Shown: positions 53,095 to 63,763, counted from the stretch's first letter. The stretch is 64,000 bases of DNA from Rudaea cellulosilytica DSM 22992 (GCF_000378125.1 NZ_KB899244.1:1-64000), one strand, 5' to 3'. Program-made: numbers and translations. The notes: a model not told the origin generated them from the sequence alone.

Positions 53095-55049
53095 CGCTTA
53101 GGCTCGCTGCGGAATGGCGCGGCCGGCAGTCCGACGCGGTCGATCAGATTGGCATCGATCGGGTTGTCGCTCCAGGCGTAGCGCACCGCGGTCGGTTGGG
53201 CGACGGTCGGGCTGGAGACCACGATGCTGTCGCCGTTGATAGTCGCCTCTGCGGGTTGGTAGTGCAGGTCCGCGCCGGCGACCTCGAAGCCGCTCACGCG
53301 CATGCCGCCGCCGCGCACCGACAGACCTTCCGGCGCGTCGAACGTCAACAGCGCACGCGCGCCCTCGATGCGTATCGCCTGGAACACAGGTCCACCCGCC
53401 GCGACGGACTCGCCGAAGACGACGCGGCGTGCTGCTTGGGCCAGGCGATATCCGACATCCTGCTTATCGGTCGGATGGATATCGTCGGGATTGCCGATGT
53501 CGATGCTCACCGCCTGTCCCGTGTGCGGCAAAGCGAGCGTGGCCGACTGCGATTCGCGCAACTCCGCCCACGGGCTCGCCGCCGGCGTGTCTTCGCCAGT
53601 GCGGAAGTTGGCCAGTTGCACCCAGAGGAACGGCAGTTCGGGCTGCGCCCATGCCGCACGCCATGCACGGATCAAGTCCGCGAACTGTTCCCGGTAGACC
53701 AGCGCCTGTCCCGGCAGCGCGTTGGCCTCGCCCTGATACCAGAGCACGCCGCGCAATGCATAACCGAGCAGCGGATGGATCATCTTGTTGTACAGCAGCG
53801 TCGGCACTTCATTCTGTCGGTAGTCGGGCACGAGACTCACCGCTGCCGGACGGAAACGCCAGGGTTCGATAAGCGGCCTGCGCGCACTACCGTCCGGCTG
53901 CACGTAGACCTGGGCCGCGTCGCCGTGGATGCCACCTCCACCACTGAGATCCTCGACCCGAATCGCGACGGTGTTGAGCCCTTCGTGCAGCGCACTCGAC
54001 GACACCCGGTAGGCACGCGCGCCATTCCATTGCTGCACGGTCTCTCCGATCTTCACTCCGTTGATCCAGGTGCGGTCGGAATCGTCGATCATGCCCAGGC
54101 CCAGCGTCACGCCACGTGCCGCTTCCTCCGCACTCAAGCGGAAATGCGTGCGGTACCAGGCGATGCCGTCCATGCCGTAGTAGCCCTGATCTTCCCAGTA
54201 GCGCGGCACGTCGATCGGCGCCCAATCGCGCTCATCGAGCGTTTCGGTCGCCCAGGCCGGATGGCCTGCACGGTCGAGCACGTCGCTGCTCATCGTGCGC
54301 CAGTGCGCAAGCCGGCGCCGCGTGACCGCGAGGCGCGAGGCTTCCTCTTTCTCCTGTCGCTGCACCGCGTCGGCGATCGATTGCGGATTCGCGTTCGCTG
54401 TACGTGAATCCATCCAGGCCTCGATGCGGCTGCCGCCCCAGGTACTGTTGATCAGGCCCTGCGGCACGCCGGTGCGCGCCTTGATCGTGCGCGCGAAAAA
54501 CCAGCACACGGCGGAGAAGTCGCCGACTGTCCGCGGCGTAGCGGCAACCCAGGTGCCACCGGCGAGGCCATCGGCCGGCGCGAGCGCCCAGGATTTCGGA
54601 ATCTTGAAATGGCGGATCGTCGGATCGTCGCCGCGGGCGATCTCTTCTGTCGCGTTCTGCGCCTGGCTTACCGTGAACTCCATGTTGGATTGGCCCGAAC
54701 ACAGCCATACGTCGCCGATGAGCACATCGCGGACCTTGCGTACGCTGCGGCCATCGCTGGCCTCGAGCGTCCACGGCCCGCCGGATGCGTGCGGCGGCAG
54801 CGTCGCGCGCCAGCGGCCATGCGCATCGGCGCGCGCTTCGGCGTCGGCGCCATCGAAGCGCACGTGCACCCGCGTACCCGGCGTCGCACGGCCCCAGACC
54901 GGGATGACGCGATCCCGCTGCAACACGGCGCCGTCGCTAAATGGTAGCGACAATTGCAGCCCCGCTTCGGCGTGAACGGCGGGCGCCGCCATGACGACCG
55001 CGACGAAGCCGCGTGCCGCGAAACAAAAACATCGTCGTGCGAACTCCAT
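53091..55049 (-). CDS. Sialate O-acetylesterase-type carbohydrate acetylesterase (CE20-like)
   Basis: A 652-aa exported protein from ATG 55049, preceded by GGAGAAACC; the frame is open to 55106. The SGNH esterase block [20 protein letters not shown] (near residue 112) carries the catalytic Ser, and the late [16 protein letters not shown] (near 544) the Asp/His. Between them lies a beta-sandwich insertion (about 270-400, including [20 protein letters not shown]), making the protein longer than simple sialate esterases. This split design and the context match the acetylesterases of Xanthomonas xyloglucan loci. It would remove acetyl groups from galactosyl side chains. Confidence 0.88.
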   Translation of the reverse strand: MEFARRCFCFAARGFVAVVMAAPAVHAEAGLQLSLPFSDGAVLQRDRVIPVWGRATPGTRVHVRFDGADAEARADAHGRWRATLPPHASGGPWTLEASDGRSVRKVRDVLIGDVWLCSGQSNMEFTVSQAQNATEEIARGDDPTIRHFKIPKSWALAPADGLAGGTWVAATPRTVGDFSAVCWFFARTIKARTGVPQGLINSTWGGSRIEAWMDSRTANANPQSIADAVQRQEKEEASRLAVTRRRLAHWRTMSSDVLDRAGHPAWATETLDERDWAPIDVPRYWEDQGYYGMDGIAWYRTHFRLSAEEAARGVTLGLGMIDDSDRTWINGVKIGETVQQWNGARAYRVSSSALHEGLNTVAIRVEDLSGGGGIHGDAAQVYVQPDGSARRPLIEPWRFRPAAVSLVPDYRQNEVPTLLYNKMIHPLLGYALRGVLWYQGEANALPGQALVYREQFADLIRAWRAAWAQPELPFLWVQLANFRTGEDTPAASPWAELRESQSATLALPHTGQAVSIDIGNPDDIHPTDKQDVGYRLAQAARRVVFGESVAAGGPVFQAIRIEGARALLTFDAPEGLSVRGGGMRVSGFEVAGADLHYQPAEATINGDSIVVSSPTVAQPTAVRYAWSDNPIDANLIDRVGLPAAPFRSEPKR

Positions 55050-55051
55050 GC

Positions 55052-57322
55052 TTATGGTTTCTCCCCACATCGCGTCGTAGTTGTGGAATTGCGCGTTGCC
55101 GTACACGGCGGCTCCACCGGATCGCCGTAGACGATGCCGCGGCCGGCTGCGCCGAAATAGAGTCGGCCGAAAACGCGCGGGTCGCCGACGAGATGGTCGA
55201 TACGGCCGTAGCGGTGCCCGGCATCGTCGATGCGCTGCCAGCTCGCGCCTTCGTCAGTCGAACGGAAAATGCCCTGTTCGCCCTTACGGCGGCCGGCGAC
55301 GAACAAGGTCGGTGCCGTTTTGCCGGGCGCGGCCTTGCCGAAGCCGAGTGCATCGACGCCCGTGATCGATGCCATGGTCGCAGTGATGCGGCCGTCGGCG
55401 TCGCCGCGCATCAGCGCCCGATTGCGGGCTGCGATCCAGAGTAGGCCAGCCGCTGCGGGCGAAACATAGAGGCGCGGCCCCGCGGCTCCGCGTGCAGCAT
55501 CGCCGAACGCGCCGCCGATCGGCGCGAAGTGCGCTCCGCGGTCGCGACTGACGTAGAGTTTTCCGCTGCGCGCAGCGCTCGCGTAGAAGCGCGACGCGTC
55601 GACACGATCGGCGAGCACATGCTCACCGCCTTCAAGACCGTCGGCAGCTGCCCAATGCCGGCCAAAATCGCGCGTCAGAAAAACCCGCTTCGACCCCGAC
55701 GGCGCCCACACTACGGTCTCTGCATCCGCAGCGATCGCAATGCTGCCTGCGCCCTCGCCTTCGCCCGGTTCGCTCGCGAACGCCTGCCATGAACGGCCGC
55801 CGTCGATCGAAAATGCAGCACGCACCACGCCGCCCGCGGGATTTCTCGTCCGGCCGGCGCGCACGATCAGCTCGGGCTTGTGCGCGGCGAAGTCGATGCT
55901 CTCACCGTTGCTGTAGCGCTGCGGAATGTCGAAGTGCGGCGGTGCGACGTCGAGATCGTCGTGGCGAAAGCCGTCGAGATCGCCGAGCGCGCTCAGCAAC
56001 GGCGCGCCCTGCGGCGGACTGATCAGATCGAGCGCGACGGTCTCCTCGAGACCGCGGTCTTCGAAACGCCAGTTCACCGTGCTGCCCTGATCGAAGCCGA
56101 GCATGTTCGTCGAAGCCCAGATGCCGTAACCGGTGACGAACAGCACACGATCGGAATCGAACGGATCGATCGCGATCGAAGCGATCCAGTGTGGCCGGTG
56201 CGCGGCGACCCAAGGCGCGCCGTCGTTATCGAAGCGCGAGCGTGCCAACACCGGCTGCCAGTGCGCGCCGCCGTCGCGGCTGCGGAACAGCTCGTCACCC
56301 AGATCGTAGCGTGCAAACGTCGCGGCCATCACAAGCTGCGGATTGCGCGGATCGACGGCGACAGCACCCCAACCAAAAAAACCGCGCGGCAGCGGCGTGA
56401 TGTTCGTCCAGCGCTGCGCGGCCGGTTCGTATTTCCATACCGCGCCGTCGTGCATGCTGTCGGGGCCGGGTTCGTCGCCGTAACTCAAGTAGAAGGTGCC
56501 GTCCCCTGCGCGGGCCATATGGTTCGGGCGTAGGCCGATCGGCTGGCCGGGCACGGCGGTCCAGGTGCGGCCAGCGTCGGTCGAACGAAACAGACTTGTC
56601 TCGCGCGTCGATACGCCCGCGTACAAGGTTGGCGTCGGCTGGCCGGATTTGCCATTGGCTGGATCGAACTCGACGAAGACGATTCCGATCGCCTGCCTGC
56701 GCCATGCGTTCGCCGCACTCGCGCCGGCCGAGGTGGCCGCGTCGGGAAAGCTCTTAACATTGCTCCAGCTCGCGCCGCGATCTTCGCTGCGCCACAAACC
56801 CGCGCCGCGCGAACCGAAGAACAGCACGCGACCGTCGTGCGGATCGACTGCAAGGCGTTCGCCGTTGCCGCGGCCGAGTTCGTTGCCGCCGAGCTTGAAC
56901 GGCAGGTCACTGCGCGCGAACGTGCGGCCGCGATCGCTCGAACGCAGGATCGCACCGTTCGGCGCGAAGTCAGCCGTGTAGGTGCCGGCGGCAAGATAGA
57001 TGCGGTTCGCATCGGACGGATCGACGGCGAGGCTGTCGATGCCGAGCAGGTTGACGTCGGCCGCGCCGATCCAGTCAGTCAACGACGCCCAGCGCGCGGA
57101 CGACGCATCCCAGCGATACGCACCACCGATATCGGTGCGCACGTAGAGCAGGCCTTTTTCGGACGCATGAAACACCAGCCCGGGAACGAAGCCGCCGCCA
57201 CCGATGACGACGTTGCGCCAGCGATATGCCATTTGATCGCCGGTTGCCGCGCTTGCCCCCAACGTTCCTGCCAACAGCAAGGCACCCAACGCTAGGTGCC
57301 TTGCCCATGCCGAAGCCTTCAT
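55052..57322 (-). CDS. GH74 endo-xyloglucanase, exported
   Basis: A 756-aa protein with a signal peptide (about residues 1-26). It has two seven-bladed propellers seen as repeated Asp-box-like blocks (ILRSSDRGRTFARS, LWRSEDRGASWSNV, LFRSTDAGRTWTAV, LYVSRDRGAHFAPI). The catalytic region includes VRTDIGGAYRWD near 61 and LLSALGDLDGFRHDDLDV near 465. Family 74 cleaves the beta-1,4-glucan backbone of xyloglucan. It is second in the operon, 22 bases after the TonB receptor, with the acetylesterase starting two bases downstream. Confidence 0.93.
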   Translation of the reverse strand: MKASAWARHLALGALLLAGTLGASAATGDQMAYRWRNVVIGGGGFVPGLVFHASEKGLLYVRTDIGGAYRWDASSARWASLTDWIGAADVNLLGIDSLAVDPSDANRIYLAAGTYTADFAPNGAILRSSDRGRTFARSDLPFKLGGNELGRGNGERLAVDPHDGRVLFFGSRGAGLWRSEDRGASWSNVKSFPDAATSAGASAANAWRRQAIGIVFVEFDPANGKSGQPTPTLYAGVSTRETSLFRSTDAGRTWTAVPGQPIGLRPNHMARAGDGTFYLSYGDEPGPDSMHDGAVWKYEPAAQRWTNITPLPRGFFGWGAVAVDPRNPQLVMAATFARYDLGDELFRSRDGGAHWQPVLARSRFDNDGAPWVAAHRPHWIASIAIDPFDSDRVLFVTGYGIWASTNMLGFDQGSTVNWRFEDRGLEETVALDLISPPQGAPLLSALGDLDGFRHDDLDVAPPHFDIPQRYSNGESIDFAAHKPELIVRAGRTRNPAGGVVRAAFSIDGGRSWQAFASEPGEGEGAGSIAIAADAETVVWAPSGSKRVFLTRDFGRHWAAADGLEGGEHVLADRVDASRFYASAARSGKLYVSRDRGAHFAPIGGAFGDAARGAAGPRLYVSPAAAGLLWIAARNRALMRGDADGRITATMASITGVDALGFGKAAPGKTAPTLFVAGRRKGEQGIFRSTDEGASWQRIDDAGHRYGRIDHLVGDPRVFGRLYFGAAGRGIVYGDPVEPPCTATRNSTTTTRCGEKP

Positions 57323-57344
57323 CGTCCGCGCAATCCCTGTGCGA

Positions 57345-60305
57345 TCAGAACGACGCGCGCAGAGTCAGCGCATAGCGGCGATCGTTCACGTACCAGGAGG
57401 TGATATGTTTGCCGGCCGCATTCTGATACATGATCGTGCGCTGTTCGGCGTTGTTGAGATTGTTCATCTCCAGGCCGAGCTTGAGGTTGTCGTTGAACGC
57501 GTAGAAGACCGAACCATCCAACTGGCCGTAGGCGTCACTGAATACCGGCAGTTTCCACGCGATGTTGTTGTCGCCGCCGTTATAGCCGTTCGGACCAATC
57601 GACAACAGATAGTTGCTGCGCCAGTTGTAAGCCAGTCGGACTTGCCACGGACCCTGTTCGTAGAACACAGCGACGTTGAGGGCATTCTTCGACAGGCCAT
57701 CCGCCGGCAGGTTGCCGAATCCCGAGCCATCGGTATCCAGCGGCACCGCATCGGTCGCGTTCGGCACGTGAGTCTTGCTCTTGATGTAGGTGTAGTTCGC
57801 CGACATGCCGAAGCCCTTGATCGGCAGGAAATCGAAGAACTGGTTCCAGCCGATTTCCATGCCATCGATCGTCGCCGTGCCGACATTCACCGGACGCGTG
57901 ATCAGATAGTTGTAGCTGTTGCCGTCGACGCCCGGATACGCCACCAGTTGCGACTCGCGGCGGAAGTAGTCGCGAATACCCTTGTGGAACAGGTTGATCC
58001 ACGCCATGCCGCCATGATCCGGATCGAAATACCATTCCAGCGACAGATCGAACTGGTTGGCCTTCATCGGCTTCAGGTACGGGTTGCTGTAGGAATCGCC
58101 CGTCAGATCCAGTTCGTCTACCGGCACAGAGGTTGCGCCGGTCGGAGGCGTATAACCGGACTTCACGTTGGCGCTCAGCACCTGATAGGCCTGCATTTGG
58201 CTGAAGTCAGGGCGCGCAATCGCCTTGGACACGGCAAAACGCGTGATCCAGTTCGGAGCGAACTCCCACTTCACGTTGAAGCTGGGCAGGACGTCGGTGT
58301 AGCTGTTCTTGGCGTTGATCGGAGTGGTCTGGCCCGCGCCCAGATAAGGGGCCAACGGCTGACTTGGAAACACCAGAAAACCTTGGGCGGCGTTTTTGGT
58401 GGTTACCGCGCGCACGCCGACGTTGCCGCTCAGATTGGCGTCGTCCAATCCGAATTCGAGCATGCCGTACGCCGCATAGGTTTTCTCGTTCTGCTCATTG
58501 GTGTGCGCAGCGTCGAGCACCGTGTTCTGGTACGTACCGGCATAGCAGCAAAGGTAAAACGGATCGGCGGCGCCATGGATGTTCTGGTAACTGGTCGGGT
58601 AGCCCAACGCGGTCGACAGCAGCGGCGCATAGAACGCACCCGGTATGTTGGAAGAGCCCCTGTAGAAGTTGTTGAACGTGTCCAGGTGCACCAGGCTGGA
58701 GTTGACCGTGCCGTTCAAGTTCAGGCCGGGCAACGGAACGCCGCCGGGCAACGCCCAATATTGCATCCAGGTCTGGAACACCGGCTTCCAGTTGTAGCCG
58801 GTATTGATATTCGTGGCATCGCGGTCGGTAATGCGCACGCCCGCCTTCACCGCATGCACAAACGCGCCGTCGAGGCTGTGCTTGATGTCGGCGCGCCAGG
58901 CCGTTTCGCTCGCCTCGTTCTGGTCCTGGTGATCCATGGTGAACCCCCAGTAGTAATTCGCGGGGTTCGTGGTGTAGCTGGAATCGACGCCGATGCGCGG
59001 CGTGCCACCGCCCAGGGCGATGTCGATGTAGGGCACGTTGACGCCCAACGCCACCGTGGAATCCAGACTCTTGGTCGTGGCCTTGATGTGCTGCAACTCG
59101 CTCGTGATTTCCGTGCTCGTACCCAGCACCCACTTCAAGCCAGTGGAGAAGTCCGTGGTCTTGGAGCGGCGGTTCGATGCGCGGATGTCCGTGCCCATCG
59201 GCATACCGCCGTCTTGTGTGAGGCGACCGGACTGGAACACGCCGCCATTCACCTGGCTCGGCTGGCTGGCGTCCACCATCACCTTCGTCGGATCGTTCTG
59301 CACGAAGATCGCATCCTCGTACCAGACCTCGTGGTACTTGCTCTGGAACGCAGTGGCATAAAGTTCCAGATCGCTGTTGGGGCGCCACTGGAAGGCCATA
59401 TAAGCACCATCGCGCTTGCGGTCGTATTGCAGCGTGCGCCAGTCGGCGCCGCGCGGCACCCAGACGCCGCTCGGGTTCTTAAAGAACGGACGCACGAACA
59501 AGCCGTCGGTGCGCGTGGCCAGTTCGGAATGGGCGACATCGACGAGGAAGCCGATTTCGCCGGCGTTGGTGTCCCAGCGATTGCTATAGAGCGCGGAGAC
59601 GGACGGCTTGTACTTCTTGACGAAGTCGCCGTAGTTCTCGCTGACCGACGCTGCGATCTTCTGATCCTTGAAGTCGAAGGGCATGAAGGTGCGCAGGTTC
59701 ACCGAACCGCCCAGACCGCCTTCGATCATGTCGGCCTTCTGATTCTTGTAGACGTCCACACCCGACATCAGCTCGGAAGGCACGTCCTGGAAGCTGAGGC
59801 TGCGCCCACCGTTGGCGGAAAAACTGTCGCGGCCATTCAATTCGGAACGCACCTGCGTGAGACCGCGCACCTGCACGCCATTGCCTTCGGCGGAGAAATG
59901 CTCCGGGTCGCCCACAGAGAGGAAATGGTCGATGGTGACGCCGGGAATGCGCGATAAGGTTTCGGTGACGCTGCGGTCGGGCAACGCGCCGATGTCGGTT
60001 GCATTTACCGAATCGACAAAGGTGTCGGCGTAGCGCTTGGTGTCCTGCGCCTTCTCAACCGACGCGCGGATGCCGGTAACGGTAATGGCTTCGAGGCTTT
60101 CCGTCGTCGTGCCGTCGGCCGCCGTCGTCTTCTTCGGCCTGCCGTCATCGTCCTTCGCCGCGTTGTCACTTGTCGAATCCGGCACCGTCTGCGCAATCAG
60201 GGGTGCCGAAGACAACATCAAACACATGCCGATTGCAGTCGACAGGCGAGCCAGCTTGAATCGATGGGCGGCGGATGTCCGCGCGCCAGCAAATAGGTTA
60301 CTCAT
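57345..60305 (-). CDS. TonB-dependent receptor, first gene of the xyloglucan operon
   Basis: A 986-aa outer-membrane protein. A signal peptide (SAPLIAQ near 39) leads to a TonB-box-like ITVTGIRASVEKAQDTKRYA (about 73-92), the plug with IGALPDRSVTETLSRIPGVT, and GNGVQVRGLTQVRSELNGRD. The barrel ends in DRRYALTLRASF with a C-terminal Phe. The sequence type is that of carbohydrate receptors in Xanthomonas and Caulobacter. It probably imports xyloglucan oligosaccharides made by the GH74 enzyme that follows 22 bases downstream. Confidence 0.92.
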   Translation of the reverse strand: MSNLFAGARTSAAHRFKLARLSTAIGMCLMLSSAPLIAQTVPDSTSDNAAKDDDGRPKKTTAADGTTTESLEAITVTGIRASVEKAQDTKRYADTFVDSVNATDIGALPDRSVTETLSRIPGVTIDHFLSVGDPEHFSAEGNGVQVRGLTQVRSELNGRDSFSANGGRSLSFQDVPSELMSGVDVYKNQKADMIEGGLGGSVNLRTFMPFDFKDQKIAASVSENYGDFVKKYKPSVSALYSNRWDTNAGEIGFLVDVAHSELATRTDGLFVRPFFKNPSGVWVPRGADWRTLQYDRKRDGAYMAFQWRPNSDLELYATAFQSKYHEVWYEDAIFVQNDPTKVMVDASQPSQVNGGVFQSGRLTQDGGMPMGTDIRASNRRSKTTDFSTGLKWVLGTSTEITSELQHIKATTKSLDSTVALGVNVPYIDIALGGGTPRIGVDSSYTTNPANYYWGFTMDHQDQNEASETAWRADIKHSLDGAFVHAVKAGVRITDRDATNINTGYNWKPVFQTWMQYWALPGGVPLPGLNLNGTVNSSLVHLDTFNNFYRGSSNIPGAFYAPLLSTALGYPTSYQNIHGAADPFYLCCYAGTYQNTVLDAAHTNEQNEKTYAAYGMLEFGLDDANLSGNVGVRAVTTKNAAQGFLVFPSQPLAPYLGAGQTTPINAKNSYTDVLPSFNVKWEFAPNWITRFAVSKAIARPDFSQMQAYQVLSANVKSGYTPPTGATSVPVDELDLTGDSYSNPYLKPMKANQFDLSLEWYFDPDHGGMAWINLFHKGIRDYFRRESQLVAYPGVDGNSYNYLITRPVNVGTATIDGMEIGWNQFFDFLPIKGFGMSANYTYIKSKTHVPNATDAVPLDTDGSGFGNLPADGLSKNALNVAVFYEQGPWQVRLAYNWRSNYLLSIGPNGYNGGDNNIAWKLPVFSDAYGQLDGSVFYAFNDNLKLGLEMNNLNNAEQRTIMYQNAAGKHITSWYVNDRRYALTLRASF

Positions 60306-60898
60306 TGTTGAAGCCCCTCCCAGTTATCAACGGCGTCAGCACGGCTTCGCTCGTTTTTCTTTGCTGGTTGTGTGCTGCTCGGGCTTGGACGTTTTGGCTA
60401 CGAATCCGAGCTTCGGCACACTTTTTCTCAGTCGTGCTTGACGGTTACAGATGCTGGATTGTCCAGCGCTGTCAGACAATTATGAAAATACCACGCGAGA
60501 CTAACGTTTCTTCATATGCACTTGCCGCATTGAGCACGAAGTCCGTCCGCGCCAAACGGGGCGTGGCCTGCCGAAGGCATGACGGAAGGGAATGGCCGGT
60601 GAACAGCCATGTCGACAGGCGACGCGGCTTCATCGCTGAGAGCAAAGCAGATGCAGGCCCGGCACGGCCGCAACCCCAGCGGAGCGCCTAGCCGCTGGCC
60701 GCTAGGGGCCAAGAAGTGGCGCTACGCATGCCCGACGGCACGTGCCAATGCTACGTGAACCGCATATTCTTCGGTCCAACTTGTACTACAACACGGAATC
60801 AGCTTCGATGACCGATCACGTTGTGGATTCTCGTTTTCGGACGGCAGAGTTCGGCCCAATAGAGGACATAAACTACTTGAGTCTCGGACCGTCACTAA
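60306..60898. other. Intergenic region upstream of the xyloglucan operon
   Basis: About 590 bases without a supported gene. The operon promoter must lie within the first part. Bases around 60690-60720 encode GAKKWRYAC in one frame, which recalls the arm-binding region of phage integrases, but no frame extends it. No XylR site can be assigned by eye. Confidence 0.4.
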
Positions 60899-61792
60899 TC
60901 AGCCCCGCCATCGAAGCGCCTCGACAAAAAGGGAAAACGCCTGCGAAGCCTGCCGTCGGCTTGGATAGTAAAGGTAGTACCCTGGAAACGGCGGGCACCA
61001 ATCCTCGAGTACGCGTCGAAGCTTACGCTTCGCGATATACGGTTGCACCAGATCCTCGGGGAGGTAGCAGAGACCGAAGCCATCCAACGCAGCGTTTAGT
61101 ATCTGCGTCACGCCGTTGAACGTGAGCTGTCCGTCGACGCGCACGTGCAGCTCGCGCTTATTCCTTTCGAACTCCCACGCATAAAGGCCGCCGAGTGTAG
61201 GTAGGCGCATGTTGATGCAGATATGCCTGGTGAGATCTTGGGGCATATTCGGCACTCCACGCTTGCTGAAGTACGATGGCGCCCCGATCACAGCCATGCG
61301 CAACTCGGGTCCGATCGGCACGCCGATCATGTCGCTCGCTACTTGCTCGCCCATGCGCACGCCCGCGTCATAGCGCTGCGCCACAATGTCCGTTAACGCA
61401 TACTCGACGACGATCTCTACTTTGATGTCGGGGTACTTCGGCAGGAACTTGGCGAGCTTTGGCCATAGGATCGTGTTCGCCGCATGGTCGCCACTCGTGA
61501 TCCTGATGGTCCCGCTCGGCGTGTCGCGGAACTCGCTCAAGGCGTCCAGTTCGGATTCGATCTCCTCAAAATGCGGCGTTAGATTGAGCAGCAGCCGTTC
61601 GCCCGCCTGTGTGGCGGAAACGCTGCGTGTCGTCCGATTCAGCAAGCGCACACGCAGACGCGTTTCCAAGCCCCGAAGCGTATGGCTGAGCGCAGACGGC
61701 GAAACGCCCAACTTAGACGCAGCTCTGGTAAAGCTGCGCTCGCGGGCGACCGTTACGAATGCCAGCAAGTCATTCAAGTTCTCGCGTGCCAT
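60899..61792 (-). CDS. LysR-family transcriptional regulator
   Basis: A 297-aa protein from ATG 61792, which places the HTH at the N-terminus (MARENLNDLLAFVTVARERS, then FTRAASKLGVSPSALSHTLR); the frame is open to 61924 without family sequence. RLLNRTTRSVSATQAGERLL and the LysR effector domain follow to about 290 (RYDAGVRMGEQVASDMIGVP, GLCYLPEDLVQPYIA). It is divergent, 103 bases apart, from a set of redox genes that it probably activates. Confidence 0.93.
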   Translation of the reverse strand: MARENLNDLLAFVTVARERSFTRAASKLGVSPSALSHTLRGLETRLRVRLLNRTTRSVSATQAGERLLLNLTPHFEEIESELDALSEFRDTPSGTIRITSGDHAANTILWPKLAKFLPKYPDIKVEIVVEYALTDIVAQRYDAGVRMGEQVASDMIGVPIGPELRMAVIGAPSYFSKRGVPNMPQDLTRHICINMRLPTLGGLYAWEFERNKRELHVRVDGQLTFNGVTQILNAALDGFGLCYLPEDLVQPYIAKRKLRRVLEDWCPPFPGYYLYYPSRRQASQAFSLFVEALRWRG

Positions 61793-61895
61793 TGTTGAAT
61801 TCCGCTCACAAGTCCATTCGCAATTTACCACCTTATCACCCGGGCCGGTCAGGATTAGATTTGCATCCAACGAATGACTTGCAACGAGTGCCTCC

Positions 61896-62222
61896 ATGTC
61901 TACCGAACCCACTGCAGCGCGCAAAACCTTTGGCCAGCTTGCCCCGGCGCTTGCGGACTACACCGACAACATTCTATTCGGCGATGTGTGGGAGCGCCCT
62001 GGACTGTCACCGCGCGATCGTAGTTTGATCACCGTGGCCAGCCTGATTTCGCTATACCGCACGAATGAGCTGCCATTCCATCTGAAGAAGGCGCTCGACA
62101 ACGGCCTGAGCAAGGACGAACTGATTGAAACGATCACGCACCTTGCGTTTTACTCGGGCTGGCCCACCGCGAGTTCTGCCGTGCAGATCGCGCAGCGCAT
62201 CTTCGATGAGCGCGCCGCGTAA
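61896..62222 (+). CDS. Carboxymuconolactone decarboxylase-family protein
   Basis: A 108-aa protein. FGDVWERPGLSPRDRSLITV (about residues 28-47) and HLKKALDNGLSKDELIETIT (about 68-87) with HLAFYSGWPTASSA are the family blocks. The CxxC of AhpD-type members is absent, so it is closer to true carboxymuconolactone decarboxylases, although many such small proteins have unknown substrates. It is first in a run with an alcohol dehydrogenase. Confidence 0.9.
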   Translation: MSTEPTAARKTFGQLAPALADYTDNILFGDVWERPGLSPRDRSLITVASLISLYRTNELPFHLKKALDNGLSKDELIETITHLAFYSGWPTASSAVQIAQRIFDERAA

Positions 62223-62271
62223 TTCGATCACTGACCCCACGATTCCCACTTTCAACTGACCGGAGAAAGTT

Positions 62272-63309
62272 ATGCGCGCAACCGTCATGCATGGCGCGGG
62301 CGACGTCCGCATCGAAACTGTTCCCGACGCCTCCATCGTCAATCCTACCGACGCCGTGATCCGTGTCACGCGTGCCTGCATCTGCGGCAGCGATTTGTGG
62401 CCATATCAGTCAATGAAGCCGAGCGAAGCTGGGCAACGCATCGGCCATGAGGCAATTGGCGTCGTCGAAGCCATCGGCCGCGATGTGCGCAGCATTAAAG
62501 TGGGCGACTTCGTGATCATGCCGTTCGCGTTTTCCGATGGCACCTGCACCTTCTGCCACGAACACTTGTATACCTCGTGCGTACACGGCGGATTCTTCGG
62601 CGCTGGTGAAGTCGCTGGCGCGCAGGCCGAAGCGGTACGCGTGCCCTATGCCGACGGAACGCTCTATGCGCTGAAGGTGCACGCCGATGAAACATCGATG
62701 GCATCGCTGCTCACGTTGTCCGACGTGATGGGCACCGGCCATCATGCCGCACGCATGGCGCAAGTAGGGCCTGGCAAGATTGCGGCCGTCGTCGGCGACG
62801 GCGCCGTCGGGTTGTGCGCTGTGATCGCCGCCAAGCGACTTGGTGCGAAACAAATCATCCTGCTTGGCCGTCATCCGGACCGTATCGCGCTCGGGCGCGC
62901 GTTCGGCGTAACCGACGTCGTCAGCGAACGCGGTGAAGAAGCGATCGAGCGCGTAAGAGAACTCACTGGCGGGTTCGGCGCGCACTCGGTGCTTGAGTGC
63001 GTGGGTCATGGTGAATCGGCCAACACGGCGATCCTGATTACACGCCCCGGCGGGCACTTGGGCCGTGTGGGTGTGCCGCAGCAGGAAACTCTGCCGTCAT
63101 CGCTGCCCGCATTCTTCCACAACATCACGATAGGAGGCGGACCAGCACCGGTGCGCGCCTATATCGAAGAACTTCTGCCGGATGTGCTGGAAGGCCGCAT
63201 CGAACCGGGTCGCGTATTCGACCGCGTGACGAATCTCGACGGCGTGCCGCAAGGGTATCGTGACATGAACGATCGCAAGGCGATCAAGGTGATGGTAAAA
63301 CCATCATGA
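62272..63309 (+). CDS. Zinc-dependent alcohol dehydrogenase-family protein
   Basis: A 345-aa medium-chain dehydrogenase. The catalytic zinc site is in RACICGSDLWPYQ (Cys near residue 38) with IGHEAIGVVEAIG near 62. A reduced structural-zinc region reads CTFCHEHLYTSC near 92-103. The Rossmann motif is AAVVGDGAVGLCAVIAAKRL near 170. GGAGAAAGTT precedes the ATG. The substrate is unknown. The stop overlaps the DUF2255 start as ATGA. Confidence 0.9.
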   Translation: MRATVMHGAGDVRIETVPDASIVNPTDAVIRVTRACICGSDLWPYQSMKPSEAGQRIGHEAIGVVEAIGRDVRSIKVGDFVIMPFAFSDGTCTFCHEHLYTSCVHGGFFGAGEVAGAQAEAVRVPYADGTLYALKVHADETSMASLLTLSDVMGTGHHAARMAQVGPGKIAAVVGDGAVGLCAVIAAKRLGAKQIILLGRHPDRIALGRAFGVTDVVSERGEEAIERVRELTGGFGAHSVLECVGHGESANTAILITRPGGHLGRVGVPQQETLPSSLPAFFHNITIGGGPAPVRAYIEELLPDVLEGRIEPGRVFDRVTNLDGVPQGYRDMNDRKAIKVMVKPS

Positions 63310-63722
63310 AAGCAGTTGCGGAATCAAACGACGACACTCATGCGCGTGGGCGCTGGTGGATGGACGAACTGAGTCGCCTGGCTGCTGCCGACGATCTCCA
63401 TATTTCTCCGTTACGTGCTGATGGCGTCACCTACGGCACGCCGACGTGGATATGGTCGGTAGTAGTCGACGACGATCTGTATGTGCGTGCCTACCACGGC
63501 ACGCGCTCCCGCTGGTATCGAGCCGCGCTCGCGCAGCGCGCCGGTCGTATCCGCGCCATTGGCACGACATACGAAGTCACATTCGAACCCGTAGCCGGTT
63601 CGAACCAGAGCCGCATCGATGCTGCATATCGGGCGAAATACGGCGACAGTCCTTACCTCGATGCAATGATCGGCGAACAGGCGTGCGCCGCCACCGTCAA
63701 GATAACGCCACGCGCCGAATAG
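63306..63722 (+). CDS. DUF2255 family protein
   Basis: A 138-aa protein overlapping the dehydrogenase stop. The family blocks are [20 protein letters not shown] and [20 protein letters not shown] (about residues 45-85), and [17 protein letters not shown] near the end. DUF2255 proteins resemble flavin-binding split barrels found near oxidoreductases; the function is not established. Confidence 0.87.
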   Translation: MKAVAESNDDTHARGRWWMDELSRLAAADDLHISPLRADGVTYGTPTWIWSVVVDDDLYVRAYHGTRSRWYRAALAQRAGRIRAIGTTYEVTFEPVAGSNQSRIDAAYRAKYGDSPYLDAMIGEQACAATVKITPRAE

Positions 63723-63763
63723 TCATTTCATCGGATCGATCTTTTGCATCGGAGGAAACCACA

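Noticed and set aside
57339-59957. 872-codon + strand open frame
   Set aside because: It lies antisense to a TonB receptor with clear plug, barrel and signal peptide; the frame is Arg/Val/His-rich without domain sequence, as expected from GC-rich codon bias.
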